A stretch of DNA of 64,000 nt from Verrucomicrobiota bacterium (lineage in GTDB: Bacteria > Verrucomicrobiota > Verrucomicrobiia > Limisphaerales > J093), in contig JAKQDD010000209.1 in NCBI GenBank assembly GCA_029556615.1, positions 62,001-126,000 on the forward strand, read 5' to 3'. This document shows, one piece after another, positions 8,831 to 16,891 of the stretch. The notes under the pieces were generated by a model. That model had not been told where the DNA came from and did no database searches. It worked only from the letters and a program-made list of their open reading frames with translations. The position numbers were made by a program, and so were the translations under genes. Numbering within the stretch: the stretch's first letter is position 1; the number at the start of each line of letters is the position of its first letter.

Positions 8831-9670
8831 TCAATTGGGCTTGCCGTGGAGCGACTCGACGGCGTCGGACGAGGCATCGCGGCGCAGGAAGGAGCGGAAC
8901 CAATCGAGCACGCTGCGCGAGGGGGGAGGACGGACGATCACCGACGTCAGGAAGGACCGCAGTTCTTCGAGCGTGACGTTGCGGATCAACTGGCCCTTGT
9001 AGGCATAGGAGATGGCGCCGGTTTCCTCGGACACGACGACGACCACCGCATCGGTCTCCTCGGTCAGGCCGATGGCGGCCCGGTGTCGGGTGCCGAGCGA
9101 GGTGCCGAGGTCCTGGCGGGTGGTGAGGGGGAAGATGCAGGCGGCGTTGGCGATGCGGTTGCCGCGGAGGATGACGCCGCCGTCGTGGATGGCGTTGTTG
9201 GGAAAGAAGATGGTCTCGAGCATCTCCGGCGTGGCCTCGCAGTCGACGACAATCCCGGACTCGACGACCTCCTGGAGCTGGATGGACTGCTCGATGGCGA
9301 CGAGCAGGCCGATGCGGACATCGGCGAGACGCTCGGCGGTCTTGATGAGGACCTCGATATTCTCCCGTTTCTCGCGGGCGCTGACAAAGAACGGCAGGCT
9401 GCCGAGTTCCGCGAGCATGCGCCGGACCTCGGGCTGAAAGATCACGATGACGGCGACGGCGAAGAAGGCGAAGAAATTGCGCAGCAGCTGGCGCATGACG
9501 GCGAGGTCGAGCGCCAGGGTGAGGAAGGTCAGGACGAGCAGGACCAGCAACAGCCCGGTAAGCACCGGGGCACCCCGGGTGCCGCGAAGGAAGCGCAGTC
9601 CGTAGTAGATCCCGACCCCGAGGATCGCGATCTCGACGAACGCACGCCAATTGTTCGCTAGCCATGCCAT
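8831..9670 (-). CDS. cdaA: Diadenylate cyclase CdaA (DisA_N domain)
   Basis: Condenses two ATP into c-di-AMP. 279 residues from ATG 9670; a GTG at 9673 is the alternative. Hydrophobic segments occupy about residues 8-80, with the DAC domain at about 95-245. The RHR motif (GTRHRAAIGL, residues 195-197) is intact. The DGA motif reads DGG here (AIHDGGVI, residues 163-165). The ATG overlaps the folP stop (TGATG), indicating translational coupling. Gene order folP-cdaA-cdaR ties c-di-AMP synthesis to folate synthesis in one operon. Confidence 0.93.
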   Translation of the reverse strand: MAWLANNWRAFVEIAILGVGIYYGLRFLRGTRGAPVLTGLLLVLLVLTFLTLALDLAVMRQLLRNFFAFFAVAVIVIFQPEVRRMLAELGSLPFFVSAREKRENIEVLIKTAERLADVRIGLLVAIEQSIQLQEVVESGIVVDCEATPEMLETIFFPNNAIHDGGVILRGNRIANAACIFPLTTRQDLGTSLGTRHRAAIGLTEETDAVVVVVSEETGAISYAYKGQLIRNVTLEELRSFLTSVIVRPPPSRSVLDWFRSFLRRDASSDAVESLHGKPN

Positions 9671-10533
9671 CACGGTTTCCGCTCCTGCAACGCTTCGACA
9701 CTGCGAACCGCCTGCCGCGTGGGGCCGACGTCATGGGTCCGGATCACCTGAACGCCGGCCAGGACGGCATAGGCCGCGCAGGCCAGCGACGCCGGCAAGC
9801 GATCCGCCACGCCGGCGCCCGAGAGCTTCCCAAGAAACGATTTGCGGGAAACCCCAAGCACCATGGGCCTTGAGAGTTTTTTATAGGAGCCGACCTGCGC
9901 GAGCAAATCCAAATTATGATCGAGGCTCTTGCCGAACCCGATGCCCACGTCGAGGGCCACCTGTTCGGCCGGCACCCCGTGCCGGTCGAGCCGGTCGAGC
10001 CGGTCGGCAAAGAAAGCCCCGACCTCGCGGACGACGTCGGCGTAGCGGGGGTTCTCCTGCATCGTCTGCGGCGTGCCCTGCATGTGGGTGCAGACATAGC
10101 CGGCCCCGAAGGTGGCCACGACTTCCCACAGAGCGGGATCCTCGCGATTGGCGGCGATGTCATTCACGAGGCCGGCCCCGGCCTCGAGGGCGGCCCGGGC
10201 AACCGCCGGCTTCCGGGTATCGATCGAGATCGGGACGGACAATCGCCCCGCCAGCCGGTCCAGCACCGGGAGCACACGCCGCAGCTCTTCGGCCTCGGGG
10301 ACGGGTGCGGCCTGCGGCCGGGTGGACTCGCCGCCGATATCGATCAGATCGGCGCCCTCCCCGGCAAGGGCCAGGGCGTGGTCCACGGCGGCCTCGGGAT
10401 CGAGATAGCGTCCGCCATCCGAGAAGGAATCGGGCGTGACGTTCACGATCCCCATGATAAGGGTCGGCCGTGGAAAGACGTAAGTGTGACCCCGGCATCG
10501 CCACCGAATCGGGACGGGAGTGGGGGAAGGCAT
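9670..10533 (-). CDS. folP: Dihydropteroate synthase
   Basis: Joins p-aminobenzoate to hydroxymethyl-dihydropterin pyrophosphate in folate synthesis. 287 residues. Signatures include LIMGIVNVTPDSFSDGG, DLIDIGGESTRP, VPISIDTRKPAVARAAL, GLVNDIAA and LDVGIGFGKSLDHN, followed by VLGVSRKSFLG near the C-terminus. ATG 10533 is preferred; the frame reads on into the adjacent dispersed repeat but without homology. It is the first gene of the folP-cdaA-cdaR run. Confidence 0.95.
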   Translation of the reverse strand: MPSPTPVPIRWRCRGHTYVFPRPTLIMGIVNVTPDSFSDGGRYLDPEAAVDHALALAGEGADLIDIGGESTRPQAAPVPEAEELRRVLPVLDRLAGRLSVPISIDTRKPAVARAALEAGAGLVNDIAANREDPALWEVVATFGAGYVCTHMQGTPQTMQENPRYADVVREVGAFFADRLDRLDRHGVPAEQVALDVGIGFGKSLDHNLDLLAQVGSYKKLSRPMVLGVSRKSFLGKLSGAGVADRLPASLACAAYAVLAGVQVIRTHDVGPTRQAVRSVEALQERKP

Positions 10534-10550
10534 ATCAGGCGGGGTTCGTC

Positions 10551-10749
10551 GGGTCTGAGGCGCGCCTCGCCAGAGTCCTCGACTCGTGAAACATGGGGTC
10601 AACAGGTCAAGTTTGGTCCCTACCGTTCCAACCCCACCCCCCTGCCTTCGAGGACTCTACATTAGCGAGGCGCGGAAGAGGGGGTCCGGAAAGGCAGGAG
10701 AGCTTCATGGGATGGCGGACTTGGCTGGGTCTGAGGCGCGCCTCGCCAG
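10551..10749 (+). repeat. Dispersed inverted-arm repeat, copy 2, with duplicated end
   Basis: The left arm GAGTCCTCGAC is at 10573-10583, and the right end GGTCTGAGGCGCGCCTCGCCAG is at 10728-10749. The same terminal sequence GGGTCTGAGGCGCGCCTCGC also stands directly in front of the element at 10551-10570, so the unit is bracketed by a direct repeat of about 22 bp. The middle (CTTCATGGGATGGCGGACTT) differs from copies 1 and 3. The right end forms the last codons of the neighbouring glyoxalase gene. Confidence 0.87.
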
Positions 10750-11142
10750 GAAGTACTGGTCGGGCTTCTGCATCAACTCGATTTCGTAGCCTTCGGGAGC
10801 GTCGACAAACGCGAAGCCGCTGCCGTCATCGCGCCAGTGGGGGCCATCCGAGTAGGCGAGCTCGAACCGGGCCAGATGGCGGGCAAAGGCCTCGAGGCTT
10901 TCGACTTCGAAGGCCAGGTGCGTCAGATCCGGCTGCACCTGCACCGGGCCCGCGGCCGGATAGTGACAGAGCTCGATCAGCGGTTCGCTGCCGGGCGCCT
11001 TGAGGAAGACCAGCTCCGAGCCGCGCGGCGACCGGTGTCGACGCACCTCGATCAAGCCGAGGACCTCCTTGTAGAACCGGACGCTTCGCTCGAGGTCATT
11101 GAGGCGATACCGCGTGTGGAGGAGTCTGGTGACGGTGCACAT
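10705..11142 (-). CDS. gloA: Glyoxalase I-like protein (VOC family, lactoylglutathione lyase type)
   Basis: Probable methylglyoxal detoxification enzyme of 145 residues. The two beta-alpha-beta-beta-beta modules carry the four metal ligands expected for glyoxalase I: His in LLHTRYRLNDLERS, Glu in PLIELCHYP, His in LTHLAFEVES and Glu in GYEIELMQ. ATG 11142 is preferred over an upstream in-frame codon. The last 14 residues (LARRASDPAKSAIP) and the stop codon are read from the inserted repeat at 10551-10749, so the native C-terminus was replaced. The catalytic core is untouched. Confidence 0.88.
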   Translation of the reverse strand: MCTVTRLLHTRYRLNDLERSVRFYKEVLGLIEVRRHRSPRGSELVFLKAPGSEPLIELCHYPAAGPVQVQPDLTHLAFEVESLEAFARHLARFELAYSDGPHWRDDGSGFAFVDAPEGYEIELMQKPDQYFLARRASDPAKSAIP

Positions 11143-11152
11143 AAGGGTCTGG

Positions 11153-11809
11153 TCAAGAGTCAATCAAGGTTTTGCTCGAGGGGCTTGGGCTCGCCCTGGG
11201 GCGCGCGCGGCTGCGCAACAAGCGGCCCGGGGCGTTCCACGCCGCGAGCACCCGCCAGAGTGGATCCAGCGGCAATCCGATCACGTTCGAGTAGGAGCCG
11301 GCCAGGCTGCGGACCAGCTGGGTGCCGTGCTCCTGGATGGCGTAGGCGCCGGCCTTGTCCAGCGGATTAACGGCGGCCAGGTAATCGTTGATCGCCGCGC
11401 GGTTGAGCTTCCGGAAGGAGACCGCGGTGACGGCGGCGAACTGACGGCAGCGGTAGGGCCGGAGCCGCATCAGACAGACGCCGGTGACCACGAGGTGGGT
11501 CCGCCCGGAGAGCGTCTCGAGCATCCGTCGGGCCTCCCGGAGCGAGCCGGGCTTCCCGAACAGCCGGGTGCCGAGGCTGACCAGCGTGTCGGCCCCGATC
11601 ACCAGGTGTCCGGGGAACCGGGCGGCGACGGCGCGCGCTTTCCGGCGGGCATTGACGAGGCTCAGTTCACGGGCGGTGAGGTGCTCGGAGTGGACCTCGG
11701 GCACACGGACGGCGCGGACGACGGTGAATCGGACGCCCAACTCGCGAAGGAGGCTCCGCCGCCGCGGCGACGCCGAGGCGAGCAGGATCGGTGGCAACCT
11801 CGGTTTCAC
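11153..11809 (-). CDS. maf: Maf family nucleotide pyrophosphatase
   Basis: Hydrolyses dTTP/UTP or modified NTPs and has been linked to septum inhibition. 218 residues from GTG 11809, chosen because LLASASPRRRSLLRELG, the family N-terminus, begins about 10 residues later. Further motifs are VIGADTLVSL and DKAGAYAIQEHGTQLV, which fits the YhdE/dTTPase side of the family, and the terminal GSYSNVIGLPL. The C-terminal 30 residues are basic and Ser/Pro-rich beyond the usual end. The glyoxalase ATG follows 10 bp after its stop. Confidence 0.92.
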   Translation of the reverse strand: MKPRLPPILLASASPRRRSLLRELGVRFTVVRAVRVPEVHSEHLTARELSLVNARRKARAVAARFPGHLVIGADTLVSLGTRLFGKPGSLREARRMLETLSGRTHLVVTGVCLMRLRPYRCRQFAAVTAVSFRKLNRAAINDYLAAVNPLDKAGAYAIQEHGTQLVRSLAGSYSNVIGLPLDPLWRVLAAWNAPGRLLRSRARPRASPSPSSKTLIDS

Positions 11810-11843
11810 GTCAGGGCCACGGGTTTGGGAGTCGGCGATCCTC

Positions 11844-13277
11844 TCAGAGGCTCCAGCCCTGCCGGTACTCCCGGCGGATGAAGCGGTTGGCCTCTTCGAG
11901 ATTGGTGACTTTGAGCCCGGGACCATCCCAGAGGAGGCGATAGCGCGTCAGGGCGTTCCTGAGGCCGACTCGGAGGGCCACGTTGCCCAGGAGGACGGCC
12001 TCGGCCAGGGGGCCGGCCCAGTCGAAATTCGAGCCGGCCGGCTTGCCGCCTTTGCAGGACTCGATCCATTCGAGGTAGTGGTCCTTGACACGCGGGATCG
12101 AGCGCGGGATTTCGCCGATCTCCTTCCGGCGCGCCTCCGGATAGACCCGGTCGTTGAGGATGAATCCCTGGTCACCGATCAGGAGCCGGCCGTTGTCTCC
12201 CATGACCTGTTCGTCCTCGAGTCCTTCGGGCCGGGGCGGGCGGAGGCCGCCGTCGTACCAGACCACCTTGACGGGCGGCATGGCGACGGCGCCTGCGGAC
12301 GGGCCGTCCTGGCCGCGGACGTGGGCATTGATGGCCTGGACGGCGGCGGGTCGGGCCGGGAACGTGTAGGTGACCATTGATCCGAGAGGGTAGGTTTCCT
12401 CGTTCACCCGGGTCGAGGAAGCCTGGACGCTGCCGGGGGGCGTATCGCCGAGCTTCAGGGCGCGGAAGACCGGGTCCATGGCATGGCAACCGATATCGCC
12501 GAGGGCACCGGTGCCGAAGTCCCACCAACCGCGCCAGCGGAACGGGCAATAGATGGGATTGTAAGGCCGCTCGGGGGCGGGCCCCAGCCAGAGGTCCCAG
12601 GCGAGGGTGTCGGGGACGGGGGGTGTCTCCTTGGGACGCGGCACCCCCTGGGGCCAGTACTCGTTGAAGAGCCCCTGCGAGGGCCGGTCGGTCCAGATAT
12701 GCGCCTCACGGACCGGGCCGACGGCGCCGGCCCAGACGAGCTCGCACAGCCGGCGGGTGCCTTCGGACGCCTGGCCCTGGTTTCCCATCTGGGTGGCGAC
12801 CTTGGCGGCGCGGGCGGCCTCGGCGAGTTGCCGCGCCTCCCAGACCGAATGCGTGAGCGGTTTCTCGCAGTAGACATGCTTGCCACGCTGGATCGCCGCG
12901 ATCGCGGCGAAGGCGTGGTGGTGATCCGGGGTGGCCACGACGACCGCGTCGATGTCTTTCACCTCGTCGAGCATCTGGCGGTAGTCCTTGAACTTCCTGG
13001 CGTCCGGGAAGCGGCGGAACGTGCCGGCGGCGTGCCCCCAATCCACGTCGCACAGCGCCACCATGTTCTCCTGGCTGACGTTCATGATGCTGCGGAGGTC
13101 CGACGCCCCCTGCCCGCCCACGCCGACGCCGGCGAGGTTCAGTTTCCCGCTGGGGGCCGTTTGTCCGCGCAAACCGAGCACGGCGCTCGGGACGACGAAG
13201 AACGCGGCTGTCGAAGCGCCGGAGTGGCGGAGGAATTGACGTCGGGTGAATCGGGATTGTCGGGAGTCTGTCTTCAT
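11844..13277 (-). CDS. Gfo/Idh/MocA family oxidoreductase, Tat-exported
   Basis: A 477-residue NAD(P)-dependent oxidoreductase with Tat leader (FTRRQFLRHSGASTAAFFV). The Rossmann start is LNLAGVGVGGQGASDL, the conserved lysine lies in HVYCEKPLTHSVWEARQ, and a C-terminal Gfo/Idh domain with bacterial-type DUF features follows (WRGWWDFGTGALGDIGCHAMD). ATG 13277 gives the leader directly. It is 20 bp downstream of a Tat-exported PHP-like hydrolase and likely cotranscribed, suggesting a periplasmic sugar-oxidation step. The substrate is unknown. Confidence 0.92.
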   Translation of the reverse strand: MKTDSRQSRFTRRQFLRHSGASTAAFFVVPSAVLGLRGQTAPSGKLNLAGVGVGGQGASDLRSIMNVSQENMVALCDVDWGHAAGTFRRFPDARKFKDYRQMLDEVKDIDAVVVATPDHHHAFAAIAAIQRGKHVYCEKPLTHSVWEARQLAEAARAAKVATQMGNQGQASEGTRRLCELVWAGAVGPVREAHIWTDRPSQGLFNEYWPQGVPRPKETPPVPDTLAWDLWLGPAPERPYNPIYCPFRWRGWWDFGTGALGDIGCHAMDPVFRALKLGDTPPGSVQASSTRVNEETYPLGSMVTYTFPARPAAVQAINAHVRGQDGPSAGAVAMPPVKVVWYDGGLRPPRPEGLEDEQVMGDNGRLLIGDQGFILNDRVYPEARRKEIGEIPRSIPRVKDHYLEWIESCKGGKPAGSNFDWAGPLAEAVLLGNVALRVGLRNALTRYRLLWDGPGLKVTNLEEANRFIRREYRQGWSL

Positions 13278-13297
13278 GGGGTTCTGTTGGGATTCAG

Positions 13298-14218
13298 TCA
13301 CAAGGGAGTCACGCGGGATGCTGTCGGACGATGTTGCGAGGCGGACCCGGTGCGCCGTTGGGCGGCCTTCTTTCCGTCCGGCGCGGGCGTGAAGAGGTCG
13401 TCGGGTTTGAGCTCGAGCTCGCGGGCCAGAGCGAGGCTGTACTCGAGCTTGCCCATGTTCGGGTATCGCCCGTTCGAGCCGAAGGCGATCTTGATTCCGG
13501 CCTCCCGGGCCAGGCGGAGGAAGGGGAGGCGGGGGACCTTGAAGCTGGAGCTGATTTCGAAGGCGACGCCATGCGTGGCGGCGGCTTCGACGATGCGCCG
13601 CATGCGGGCCGGGGTCCACAGGGCGTCATAGCGGGGCATGAACGGGTCGGGCAGCCAGGTCAGGTTTGCGAACAGATCGATCGGCTGCCGGCGGATGATC
13701 TCGACATGCCAGTCGACGTAGCGGTCCATGAACGCTTCGGCGTCCGTGAAATCGACGTGCTCGGCGGCCCGGGGTTCCCAGAGCTTGACGCGGCGCCCGT
13801 CCCTGCCAGGGAATGTCATGGCGTCGGTGAGAACGTAATCGAGCCGCGCCAGGGCCTCGCGGGAGAAGCAGGTCATCCAGTCCTTCCATTCCGCCTGGAC
13901 GCCTTTCCAGGCGGGCTTGCCCTCGAACCGGGCCACGTAATCCAGCAGTTCCCGGTCATTGCTGAGTACGACCGGGTACTGGTTTTCCTTGGTGCCAGCA
14001 TGCTCGACGATGCCGAAGCGGACGCCGAGCCTGGCGGAGAGCTCGAGGACGGCGTCGAGCGTGCTGTTGTCGAGGTGCACGTGGTAGTCGGCCAGCGGGA
14101 GGGCTGTGGGCTCGGCCGCGGCGCGGCCGGACGTCTGGCCGAGGCCGATGCCGACGGCGGCTGCGGCGGATTGGCGGAGAAAGTGCCGGCGTGAAGAGCG
14201 GCGTTTGATGGCGGTCAT
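13298..14218 (-). CDS. PHP-domain metal-dependent hydrolase-like protein, Tat leader
   Basis: 306 residues with a twin-arginine leader (SSRRHFLRQSAAAAVGIGL). The mature part starts ALPLADYHVHLDN, an H-x-H metal motif. RFGIVEHAG and later KIAFGSNGRYPN resemble the remaining metal ligands of PHP/histidinol-phosphatase-type barrels. The likely role is hydrolysis of a phosphoester or related bond in the periplasm; assignment to PHP rather than amidohydrolase is tentative. It sits upstream of the oxidoreductase gene, in the same direction. Confidence 0.68.
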   Translation of the reverse strand: MTAIKRRSSRRHFLRQSAAAAVGIGLGQTSGRAAAEPTALPLADYHVHLDNSTLDAVLELSARLGVRFGIVEHAGTKENQYPVVLSNDRELLDYVARFEGKPAWKGVQAEWKDWMTCFSREALARLDYVLTDAMTFPGRDGRRVKLWEPRAAEHVDFTDAEAFMDRYVDWHVEIIRRQPIDLFANLTWLPDPFMPRYDALWTPARMRRIVEAAATHGVAFEISSSFKVPRLPFLRLAREAGIKIAFGSNGRYPNMGKLEYSLALARELELKPDDLFTPAPDGKKAAQRRTGSASQHRPTASRVTPL

Positions 14219-14535
14219 GGCGATGGCCGGCGAACCGTCCGAGAGCGGCTGTGAATGCCCGCGGGCGCTGCGTCCGTATCCAGGGGATAGACTGCGGCAT
14301 CGGCCGCCAGCTTCAAGCAAAAGAACTTCATCGGGCACACCCGCAGGTCCCGCAGCGTCATCCAGTGTCCCAACGCCGCCAGCCCACGCATCGGCCGCGC
14401 CCCTGTCCGCCGCCGCTCCCCAAACCGCTCCCGGGATTCCTCAAACGCCCCGTTCCCATCGTTCCGTGATCCCAACACCACCCCGTCGCTGAAGTACCGC
14501 ACCCGCAGCCGCAGCACCTGCCCCAGGCCCCAGGC
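14215..14535 (-). pseudogene. C-terminal remnant of an IS200/REP-type (Y1) transposase
   Basis: The minus-strand frame reads LRLRVRYFSDGVVLGSRN, then RERFGERRRTGARPMRGL and LRDLRV. I recall this wording from the C-terminal part of REP-associated/Y1 transposases annotated in Verrucomicrobiota. The catalytic HUH and Tyr part is absent: an in-frame TGA lies at about 14536-14538 and the preceding sequence is a decayed repeat. The frame overlaps the start of the PHP-like gene by 4 bp. I have no search result, so the family call rests on memory of the motif. Confidence 0.55.
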
Positions 14536-14537
14536 TC

Positions 14538-14612
14538 AACTTGAGCGGACAGAACTTGACTTGCTGACCATACGTTCCAGAATTCGCGGACTCCAGAGTC
14601 TTCGACTCCTCT
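14538..14612 (-). repeat. Decayed copy of the dispersed repeat core
   Basis: Read on the minus strand, this stretch contains GAGTCGAAGACTC followed by TGGTCAGCAAGTCAAGTTCT. That aligns with the TGGTCGACAGATCAAGTTTG core of copy 3 and the matching core of copy 1. No right-hand palindrome is left. It directly abuts the transposase remnant at 14215-14535, and is in the opposite orientation to the four clear copies. Confidence 0.6.
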
Positions 14613-14617
14613 CAGCC

Positions 14618-15127
14618 ATGAGCAAACGACGACACGACCTTTCGGAGCCGCATGGCGGCGGCGGGCATCATCGATCCGGCGGATGGGGCATGGTGGTGTT
14701 GGGGCTGGTGCTGGGGCTGGTGCTGATCGCGGGGCTGGCGGTACTGGTGCCGCGCACCGGGTCGCTGCCGCAGGCACCCAAGAACCTGGATGCGGCCCGG
14801 GCGGCGGCGACGGCGGCGGACCTTGCGAAGCTGGTCGGCAAGTGGCAGCGGCCGGATGGCGGGTATGTTCTCGAAGTGCGGCAAGCGGCTGCGGAAGGCA
14901 AGCTGGACGCCGCCTATTTCAACCCGGGCCCGATCCACGTGTCGAAGGCGGAGGCGCACCGGGACGGGGAAGACCTGCGGGTCCGGGTGGAGCTACACGA
15001 CACCGGGTATCCGGGGTGTGTGTATCAACTGCGGTACGTCGCGGGCGAGGACTGCCTGAGAGGGACGTACTATCAGGCGGCGCTGGGGGAGACGTACGAC
15101 GTCGATTTCGTGCGGCTCAAGGAGTGA
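14618..15127 (+). CDS. Single-pass membrane protein of unknown function
   Basis: A 169-residue protein from ATG 14618. It has a His/Gly-rich cytoplasmic N-terminus, one membrane helix (MVVLGLVLGLVLIAGLAVLV, residues 26-45) and an extracytoplasmic domain with LVGKWQRPDGGYVLEVR and GCVYQLRYVAGEDCLRGTYYQA. The last part looks like a small lipocalin-type or beta-sandwich fold (G-x-W start, repeated strands), but I do not recognise a named family. Its 3' end overlaps the deformylase gene by 11 bp tail to tail. Confidence 0.65.
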   Translation: MSKRRHDLSEPHGGGGHHRSGGWGMVVLGLVLGLVLIAGLAVLVPRTGSLPQAPKNLDAARAAATAADLAKLVGKWQRPDGGYVLEVRQAAAEGKLDAAYFNPGPIHVSKAEAHRDGEDLRVRVELHDTGYPGCVYQLRYVAGEDCLRGTYYQAALGETYDVDFVRLKE

Positions 15128-15710
15128 CGGCGCGGCGGCCGGCGGTCTTGGCGAGGGCGGCTCGCGTGGCGGCCTGGAGATCATCGAGCTCGGGTTGCAG
15201 CTCGCGCTTCTGCGCCGACGACATCCGGTCGATGAAGAGAATCCCCCGCAGATGATCGTGCTCGTGCTGGATGGCCCGGGCGAGCAGACCGCCGCAGCGG
15301 AAGCTGAGCGGTTCCCCGTGTTCATCGAGGGCGGAGACCTCGACCGATTCGGGCCGGGTGATGTCCCCGAAGATGCCGGGAAAGCTGAGGCAGCCTTCGG
15401 GACCGGAAGCCGGGGGGCCGAACGGGGTCAGCTCCGGGTTGATGAGGACCAGCGGCATGAACGCCTGGACGTCGGCGGGCTTGCCCTCGCGTTCGAGGGT
15501 CGAGGGGCGATCGGTCACCTCGGTGACATCGAGGACGGTGAGTTGGAGGGCCAGGGCGACCTGTTGGGCGGCGAGGCCCACGCCGTGGGCGTCGCGCATG
15601 GTCTCGATCATGTCCCGGGCGAGCTGCCGGATCTCGGGGGTGACCCGCTCGATCCGCCGGCCCGGCTGGCGCAGGACGGGATGGCCGTAGTTGACGATAT
15701 CGAGGATCAT
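15117..15710 (-). CDS. def: Peptide deformylase
   Basis: Removes the N-formyl group from nascent proteins. 197 residues with all three motifs: GVGLAAQQV, EGCLSFPG (metal Cys) and QHEHDHLRG (metal His pair and catalytic Glu). The C-terminal extension is short. It is the last gene of the topB-xer-nadA-parB-pfkB-def run and starts 7 bp after the sugar-kinase stop. Confidence 0.97.
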   Translation of the reverse strand: MILDIVNYGHPVLRQPGRRIERVTPEIRQLARDMIETMRDAHGVGLAAQQVALALQLTVLDVTEVTDRPSTLEREGKPADVQAFMPLVLINPELTPFGPPASGPEGCLSFPGIFGDITRPESVEVSALDEHGEPLSFRCGGLLARAIQHEHDHLRGILFIDRMSSAQKRELQPELDDLQAATRAALAKTAGRRAVTP

Positions 15711-15717
15711 CCGTTGA

Positions 15718-16845
15718 TTAGTAGGGCACGGCGCTCTTCTTGAGCAGGCGAATCAAATCGTTCACGCCCGGGCTTTTCGCACTTCGGACATAATATCCGC
15801 TGCAGGTCACTCCGGTCAACAGGCTGTTGAGGTTGTCGAATCCCAGGAGCTTCCCGAGGCAGAAGCCGGAGTTGAAATGGTCTCCGGCGCCGGTGGTGAT
15901 GAGGGGCCGGTCGGTCACGGGGCCGCTGGCGATGGCGACCTCGCCGTCGGAAACGGCCAGCGCGTAGGAGACCGGGTGGATGACCAGGGTGTCGACGGGC
16001 ACGTGGCGATGGAGGTCGCGGCCCAACGCGACGAGCGCGTCCGGGGTGGGTGTGGGGCGTTCGAGGCCCAGGGCCTTGGCGACCTCGTGGGCCTCCTTCT
16101 CGTTGAGGCCCAGGATGACTTTGAAGTGACGGTTGAAGCGGGTGATCAGGGCGAGGGCGCGGCGGACGTCCTTGGCAAGGCGCTTTTCCGGATCCGCCAG
16201 GTCGAAGAAGAGCGTGCGGCGCGGGCCGTCGAGTTTGGGGCAGAGCTCGCGGAGAAGGGCTTCCCAGACGTTGCTCATGAAGGGGAGCATGGTCCAGTTC
16301 ACGAAGCCCACGAGATCGGCGCTGCCGAAATGCCGGGCGAAATCGCGTCGGCTCCAGCGTTTCTGGACGTTCTCCCAGGTGACCTCCTTGAGGGACTCAT
16401 GTTTGCCGACCATGACCTTGCCGTCATTGAATTCGAGGGCGTCGGTATAGCCGGGAGGGGCGATGGAATGGACCTCGGCGCGGCGGGCGAACTCGGTGAA
16501 GACCGGGTGCAGGTCGGGCCAGCCCAGGTTGCCGACGTAGGTGACCTTCAGTCCCATCGAGGCGAGGGCATTGGCCATGATCGGGCCGTTGCCGCCCAGC
16601 TTCTGGAGATGCCGGACGAGCTCGATGTTGGTGCTCTGGCCGGCCGCGCCGGCGAGGCGTTCCGCCAGCCGCGCGATGGTGGGCATCCGGGTGAAGCGGG
16701 TGGCTGATTCCCGCTTGTCCACCACGTGGAGAATCTCATCCACGAAACCGTCAAGGCCCACGAAGGCGGCGAGGCGTGGGACGCGGCGGGCGGCGGCGGC
16801 GAGCTGTCGGGCACATTGGCTGCGCTGGGGCTGGGTCGTCGTCAT
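15718..16845 (-). CDS. PfkB/ribokinase family carbohydrate kinase
   Basis: A 375-residue kinase. The N-terminus GLDGFVDEI and QKLGGNGPIMANALASMG are the PfkB substrate-side motif, and LITTGAGDHFNSGFCLG is the anion-hole/catalytic Asp motif near the C-terminus. It is longer than typical ribokinase because of an insert around residues 130-200. The sugar or nucleoside substrate cannot be read. It lies between parB and def in a tightly spaced run. Confidence 0.88.
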   Translation of the reverse strand: MTTTQPQRSQCARQLAAAARRVPRLAAFVGLDGFVDEILHVVDKRESATRFTRMPTIARLAERLAGAAGQSTNIELVRHLQKLGGNGPIMANALASMGLKVTYVGNLGWPDLHPVFTEFARRAEVHSIAPPGYTDALEFNDGKVMVGKHESLKEVTWENVQKRWSRRDFARHFGSADLVGFVNWTMLPFMSNVWEALLRELCPKLDGPRRTLFFDLADPEKRLAKDVRRALALITRFNRHFKVILGLNEKEAHEVAKALGLERPTPTPDALVALGRDLHRHVPVDTLVIHPVSYALAVSDGEVAIASGPVTDRPLITTGAGDHFNSGFCLGKLLGFDNLNSLLTGVTCSGYYVRSAKSPGVNDLIRLLKKSAVPY

Positions 16846-16891
16846 GGTGCGTTGTTTGCTGGCAGATGCCCGCGGCTTGGGATCGGCGGGC

